DNA of 18,395 nucleotides, from the NCBI GenBank assembly GCA_964455375.1, contig CAYVXE010000090.1:1-18395 (forward strand), read 5' to 3'. This stretch comes from CAYVXE01 sp964455375. Lineage in GTDB: Bacteria > Zhuqueibacterota > Zhuqueibacteria > Oceanimicrobiales > Oceanimicrobiaceae. Each line of letters begins with the position of its first letter. The first letter of the stretch is position 1. Shown here piece by piece: positions 14,389 to 18,395 of the stretch. The notes beneath the pieces are model-generated. The model saw nothing but the letters and a program-made list of their open reading frames with translations, made no database searches and had not been told where the DNA came from. The position numbers and the translations under genes were made by a program.

Positions 14389-16581
14389 CTAATTCAGCTT
14401 TCTTAAAGCCTCTTGAAACCGGGGGTAGCCTCGAATCGCATCAAGGTCCGAATCATTTTCAATCCATTCTTTGGAAGCAAAACCCGCCTCTATTGCACTC
14501 TCAAAGTAATCGAGTGCTTGTTCAAATTTACCCAGCAGTGAATAGATACATGTGGCATTATACAGGACTGCCGTTTCATGTGGATTTATTGACACTGCTT
14601 TTTCCACCCACTGCAAAGCCTCTTCGGGTTCGCCTGCTTTCGCAAGAGTCCCGGCGCCAAGATAAAAAGCACGCGCATCATCCGGGTTCAATTCCAGATG
14701 CTTTCTGACAACATCGAGCGCTCGCAGGTTTGCTTTCTTCATTTCGCTTTCAAGGTCGAGGTCATTATAAGCACTAACGAGAAAGAGTGCGGCTTCGTAG
14801 TCGTCCGGTCGTATCCGGGATGCCTTCTCAAACAGCTTTACAGCTTGTTCGTGCTTTCCTTGCGCTCTACAAGTTCGCGCATACTCGTAGTATGCCTCAA
14901 AAAATTTCGGGTCTAATTGAATAGCTGTTTCAAACTCTTTTTCCGCTTCTTTGTATTGCTTGTTTTGTGCCAGGGCCAGTGCAAGCGAGGCATGGACTTC
15001 CGGTAAATCCGGATCTAATTCAAAAGCTTTTCTGCTTGCCGATAGAGCTTGCTTCAAGTGTTCGTCTTTTTTATCGTAATACATATAAAGATGTGAATAG
15101 CCATCTGACAAACCCGCGTATGCTAAGGCATAATTTTTGTCTTTTTGAATCGCCTTTTTAAACATTTGTATTGCCAGGTGAGTCTTGTCGCGATCTCCCT
15201 GATGATAATACGCCCGTCCGCGGATATATAAATCGTACGCCTGAACGTCCTTGGTTTTAACCTTTTCGAAAACATGTTTTTCTCGCCTGCTTAGTTTTAT
15301 CTCCAAAGCCCGGACTATGTTCTTTGCAATTTCATCCTGTATCGCAAAAACATCCTCCAATTCCCGGTCATATCGTTCTGACCAAAGATGATAACCGTCG
15401 GCAACATTGATTAGCAGGGCTGTGATGCGCAACCGATTTCCTGCTTTCCTTACGCTTCCTTCTACAATGGAATTTGCGCCTAACTTCATACCAATTTCAC
15501 GAATGTCGAGATTCTTAGCCTTGAAGGCAAAACTTGAAGTTCGTGCAACCACTTGCAATCCTTCCAGATGTGCCAGATCATTTATGATATCCTCTGCCAT
15601 ACCATCGCAGAAGTACTCCTGCTCTTTATCATTGCTCATGTTAGCAAATGGCAATACGGCAACGGAATGAATAGCCTCTTTTTCAGGGATAGAAGATACT
15701 GATTTGCCAAGTGTTTTTAGTTCATCTAACATGTCTTTTGTAGTTTGAAAACGGTCTATAGGATTTTTCTGCAATGTCTTTTCGACAATGTTAATTAGTT
15801 GCGAGCGTACATCCTCCCGAAGCACCGGAATTGAGTCTGGGTCTTCGTTAAGGATTGAGTAGATGACTGCTTGTTCGTAATCCCCTTTGAATGGCAACTG
15901 CCCTGTGAGCAACTCATACAAAACCACGCCAAACGACCAGATGTCTGTACGTTCGTCGACTTTCTCGCCGCAGGCTTGTTCGGGTGACATGTACGCCGCC
16001 GTACCCAGCGTTGTGCCGATTTTTGTGAATTGTGCTCCGCCGCGTACTTTGGCCAGCCCGAAATCCATGATCTTGATTTGGCCGGATTCCGTGACCATAA
16101 TGTTGGATGATTTGATGTCGCGGTGGACGATGCCTTTCTCGTGCGCTGCCTGCAGGCCATCGGCGATCTGGGTGGCGTAATTGCTGACAACATCAATTGG
16201 AAGGAATCCCCCTCGGTCCCCCTTTTTCAAAGAGGGGGGAAAGCAAGTTTCCCCCTTTCGTAAAGGGGGGGCAGGAGGGATTTCATGAATCATTTCCCGC
16301 AATTCCTGGCCGTCAATGTATTCCATCACGATAAAAATTTCCTCATCGTGTTCTTCGATGGCGTAAATCGTAGCGATGTTTGGATGGTTCAGCGCTGCCG
16401 CTGCTTTGGCTTCGCGCTTGAAACGCTCGTCTTCCTCCTTGCCGCCGATGAGACTTTGGGAGAGGAATTTCAGCGCAACCGGGCGCTCGAGTTTGGTGTC
16501 TTCGGCTTTGTAGACGACGCCCATGCCGCCTTCGCCGAGCTTTTCGATGATTTTGTAGTGGGAAATGGTTTTACCGATCAT
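14389..16581 (-). CDS. Soluble Ser/Thr protein kinase with TolB-like and TPR domains
   Basis: A 730-residue Hanks-type kinase. The kinase domain (about 8-290) has all key residues: GEGGMG loop (16-21), K38, E57, HRD with D155, K157, N160, DFG 173-175, and SPE at 199-201. A 26-residue segment (102-127, PPAPPLRKGE... to ...GDRGGFL) in the hinge/alpha-D region is foreign to kinases and is encoded by a palindromic DNA repeat. A TolB-like N-terminal domain (about 305-435, SVAVLPFANMSND) and TPR repeats (about 445-720) follow; there is no membrane segment. The gene overlaps the upstream paralogous kinase by 4 bp (ATGA), so they are coupled. It probably links a signal sensed or scaffolded by the TPR part to Ser/Thr phosphorylation of unknown targets. 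Confidence 0.9.
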   Translation of the reverse strand: MIGKTISHYKIIEKLGEGGMGVVYKAEDTKLERPVALKFLSQSLIGGKEEDERFKREAKAAAALNHPNIATIYAIEEHDEEIFIVMEYIDGQELREMIHEIPPAPPLRKGETCFPPSLKKGDRGGFLPIDVVSNYATQIADGLQAAHEKGIVHRDIKSSNIMVTESGQIKIMDFGLAKVRGGAQFTKIGTTLGTAAYMSPEQACGEKVDERTDIWSFGVVLYELLTGQLPFKGDYEQAVIYSILNEDPDSIPVLREDVRSQLINIVEKTLQKNPIDRFQTTKDMLDELKTLGKSVSSIPEKEAIHSVAVLPFANMSNDKEQEYFCDGMAEDIINDLAHLEGLQVVARTSSFAFKAKNLDIREIGMKLGANSIVEGSVRKAGNRLRITALLINVADGYHLWSERYDRELEDVFAIQDEIAKNIVRALEIKLSRREKHVFEKVKTKDVQAYDLYIRGRAYYHQGDRDKTHLAIQMFKKAIQKDKNYALAYAGLSDGYSHLYMYYDKKDEHLKQALSASRKAFELDPDLPEVHASLALALAQNKQYKEAEKEFETAIQLDPKFFEAYYEYARTCRAQGKHEQAVKLFEKASRIRPDDYEAALFLVSAYNDLDLESEMKKANLRALDVVRKHLELNPDDARAFYLGAGTLAKAGEPEEALQWVEKAVSINPHETAVLYNATCIYSLLGKFEQALDYFESAIEAGFASKEWIENDSDLDAIRGYPRFQEALRKLN
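16205..16282. repeat. 78-bp palindromic repeat inserted in frame in the kinase gene
   Basis: The stretch is bounded by AATCCC (16205-16210) and GGGATT (16277-16282). Inside are two hairpin units: CCCCCTTTTTC...GAGGGGG (16218-16238, one mismatch) and CCCCCTTTCGTAAAGGGGG (16251-16269, perfect 8-bp stem). Its length of 78 bp, 26 codons, keeps the kinase frame open. The C5T3/A3G5 pattern is a known type of dispersed bacterial repeat that yields PPxPPLxKG peptides when translated. Such repeats are usually intergenic. Confidence 0.75.
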
Positions 16582-18395
16582 AATTTCCTTTTCGAAACTT
16601 TTTCAGAAAAAAACTTCTCTTTGAATGCTTCATGTTTGAGCCGGGCTTTTTCGAGAACCACATCGAGACCGGGGTTGCTACGAGCCGGGTCCAGGAACCG
16701 GCACTTAAGCATGTGCGGATAGGCGAAATAGCCCCGCTGGACCGCCGTGTCCAAAGCGGAGATGCCCTTGTCAATCTCCCCGTTTATGAAATACAACCCG
16801 GCGAGGTAGAACCACCCTTCACCGTCCACGAGGTTGGCATCTTCCCACTTACAGGCAGCCTCAATCCCCCGCTGGAAGTCTCCGTCGAGCGCCGATAGCT
16901 GGCCGGTTGCAAAAAGATTGAGAGTACCCCCCAGACCAGATGCGATGACCCGGGACCATTTTGCGCGTGCCACTTCGACCTGTCCGCGCCGAATCGCGAT
17001 TTCACCTTCCCAAAGCAAGGCGAGATTGGTTGGTCCCAGGCGCATTGCTTCCACCGCTTCATCGTATCGTCCGCCATTAATAAATGAAAAACCGGCCGAC
17101 TTAAACGTCGGATTGGTGGGATCTATCTTTAGAGCGTTGGTCATGGCAGTCATGGACTCCTCGATCATGCCGGCGTAACGCAGTACGTAGCCGTACGCGA
17201 ACATCGCCTCTGCACTGTTGGGATTAATCTCAAGCATTCGCTGCGCGGTCTCCATAGCCAAATCCGTCTCTCCGAAATCGGTGTAGAGCATGGTGAGGTG
17301 CAGCAGCGCACTGAAAAGCTCCGGATTGATCGCCAGAGCCTTGAGATAGAACTCTTTTGCCTGTTTCGCGACCTCCACACCCCCAAGCTCCCAGTAGGCC
17401 ATTAAATGCGTTCGCCGACCAAGCGCACCCCACGCCGGTGCAAACGTCGAATCAAGTTCGATCGATTGGCGCAGCATGTTGACAGCAAACCGGTTGCCCT
17501 CGGCTTCCTCCGGATACGACAACGCGCGCAGGTAATACTCGTAAGCCAGGGGATTTTGCGAAACATCAATTTGCATGCGGGCCCGCTCATCCTGTGAAAA
17601 CTGGAGTTTAAGGCGATTGATGATCTTTTCTGAGACAATATCCTGCAACGCAAAAGCATTTTTATACTCCACTTCAATGGGCTCCCGCCAGATCATTTCA
17701 TTGGCAACTACGTCGATCAGTTCAATATTCAGCCGGATGGTATTCGCCTCTTTTAAATAGTTGCCGGTCAGGATGAGATCCACCTTCAAATTCGTCCCGG
17801 CGGTTTGGGCATCCAACGTCCGGTTTTGATATTGGCGAACCGAACCGGAGGGGCGCACTAAAATGTGCTTAAGATGGGATAAAGAGCCGATGATCTGGTC
17901 TGCCAGGGCGAATCCCAGGAAATCTGTTTGTGGATCATTGCGAATGTTAGTGAATGGCAGCACCGCCAGTCGTTGTTGGGAATTTTCCGAGCTAACCGGG
18001 GTACCAGAAGAAGTCTGCCGCCAATAAAAGAAGCCACTACCAACCACGAGAGCAGCCAGAAAGAATAGGCCGACGGTTAGCGGCGCTTTTCTGGTTGGTT
18101 TCGATAAAGCCAGGTCTTTTCCAGCCGTGGGCTCTGCGCTCACCGATTTCAAATCGACCAGCATTTCGTCCAGTCGTTGGTAGCGCTCCGCCGGATTCTT
18201 TTTTAGCGCTTTGCTGACAATGCGCTCAAGCTCCATGGGGACGCCAGTGCGCAAGCCGGTGAGTGGTTCCGGATCCTCGTTCATAATCGAATAGAGCACC
18301 GCTTGTTCATAATCTCCCTGGAAGGGTTGCTTGCCGGTGATCATCTCATAAAGCACCACACCCAATGCCCAAATGTCCGTACGGTGGTCGACGTC
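16578..18395 (-). CDS. Membrane-anchored Ser/Thr protein kinase with TolB-like and TPR domains (5' end beyond window)
   Basis: The frame stays open to the right edge, so 605 residues are visible and the N-terminal kinase lobe, including the ATP loop and the HRD/DFG motifs, lies outside. The visible start reads DVDHRTDIWALGVVLYE, which is kinase subdomain IX, followed by the end of the C-lobe (NPAERYQRLDEM). One transmembrane helix follows (TVGLFFLAALVVGSGFFYW, roughly 106-125 of the visible part). Beyond it are a TolB-like domain (RLAVLPFTNIRND and on) and several TPR repeats, probably periplasmic. It is a paralogue of the next kinase (compare QPFQGDYEQAVLYSIMNEDP with LPFKGDYEQAVIYSILNEDP). 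Its DNA looks more GC-rich than the genes at the left of the window. Confidence 0.88.
   Translation of the reverse strand, partial: DVDHRTDIWALGVVLYEMITGKQPFQGDYEQAVLYSIMNEDPEPLTGLRTGVPMELERIVSKALKKNPAERYQRLDEMLVDLKSVSAEPTAGKDLALSKPTRKAPLTVGLFFLAALVVGSGFFYWRQTSSGTPVSSENSQQRLAVLPFTNIRNDPQTDFLGFALADQIIGSLSHLKHILVRPSGSVRQYQNRTLDAQTAGTNLKVDLILTGNYLKEANTIRLNIELIDVVANEMIWREPIEVEYKNAFALQDIVSEKIINRLKLQFSQDERARMQIDVSQNPLAYEYYLRALSYPEEAEGNRFAVNMLRQSIELDSTFAPAWGALGRRTHLMAYWELGGVEVAKQAKEFYLKALAINPELFSALLHLTMLYTDFGETDLAMETAQRMLEINPNSAEAMFAYGYVLRYAGMIEESMTAMTNALKIDPTNPTFKSAGFSFINGGRYDEAVEAMRLGPTNLALLWEGEIAIRRGQVEVARAKWSRVIASGLGGTLNLFATGQLSALDGDFQRGIEAACKWEDANLVDGEGWFYLAGLYFINGEIDKGISALDTAVQRGYFAYPHMLKCRFLDPARSNPGLDVVLEKARLKHEAFKEKFFSEKVSKRKL

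Noticed and set aside
14183..14392. 69-residue plus-strand open frame
   Set aside because: It is antisense to the kinase remnant and the inverted-repeat element; the minus-strand homology explains the sequence.
16205..16282. CRISPR-like or terminator array in the kinase gene
   Set aside because: The repeated units are palindromic and only two in number, lie within an intact coding frame, and lack regular unique spacers.
16285..16722. 145-residue plus-strand open frame
   Set aside because: It is antisense to the start of the second kinase; its residues are the reverse reading of conserved kinase motifs.

Overview
The window looks like a chromosomal segment of an uncultivated or poorly studied bacterium of the FCB/Calditrichota-KSB1 kind. 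That placement is an inference. It rests on the Ser/Thr kinase plus TolB-like plus TPR proteins, the abundant dispersed intergenic repeats, and a moderately AT-rich genome whose left part is clearly AT-richer than the right end. There are 13 protein genes (one cut by the right edge), one kinase remnant, two strong sigma70-type promoters, a 98-bp inverted-repeat element and several repeat fragments. I see no rRNA, tRNA, CRISPR array or transposase.

Left region (1-4600): a glycosyltransferase and a TIM-barrel glycosidase-like protein overlap on the minus strand. They are served by a perfect-consensus promoter (TTGACA, 17 bp, TATAAT). A lone radical SAM protein is transcribed divergently on the plus strand. 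Just left of the glycosyltransferase a second near-consensus promoter fires out of the window.

4601-5083: a gene-free stretch built from pieces of several dispersed-repeat families. One copy of an imperfect repeat overlaps the end of the radical SAM gene and carries its stop codon; a second copy lies at the other end of the stretch.

5084-13961: a long, tightly packed minus-strand gene string, read right to left. It encodes the [2Fe-2S] subunit, the molybdopterin subunit, a secreted DUF1028 protein and the FAD subunit of a molybdenum hydroxylase operon, then an MDR dehydrogenase, a 3-hydroxyacyl-CoA dehydrogenase, a TrhP-like tRNA hydroxylation protein and a methyltransferase. The FAD subunit carries the four-cysteine loop characteristic of 4-hydroxybenzoyl-CoA reductase. 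An acyl-CoA (possibly aromatic) catabolic role is therefore likely, with a tRNA-modification pair riding at the 3' end.

14157-18395: tandem paralogous Ser/Thr kinase genes on the minus strand. The first (incomplete) has a membrane anchor. The second is soluble and has a 26-residue in-frame insertion encoded by a palindromic repeat. The third survives only as about 32 codons, split by a 98-bp element with 13-bp terminal inverted repeats. The kinases are probably a separate unit from the molybdenum hydroxylase operon, whose likely promoter lies in 13962-14156.
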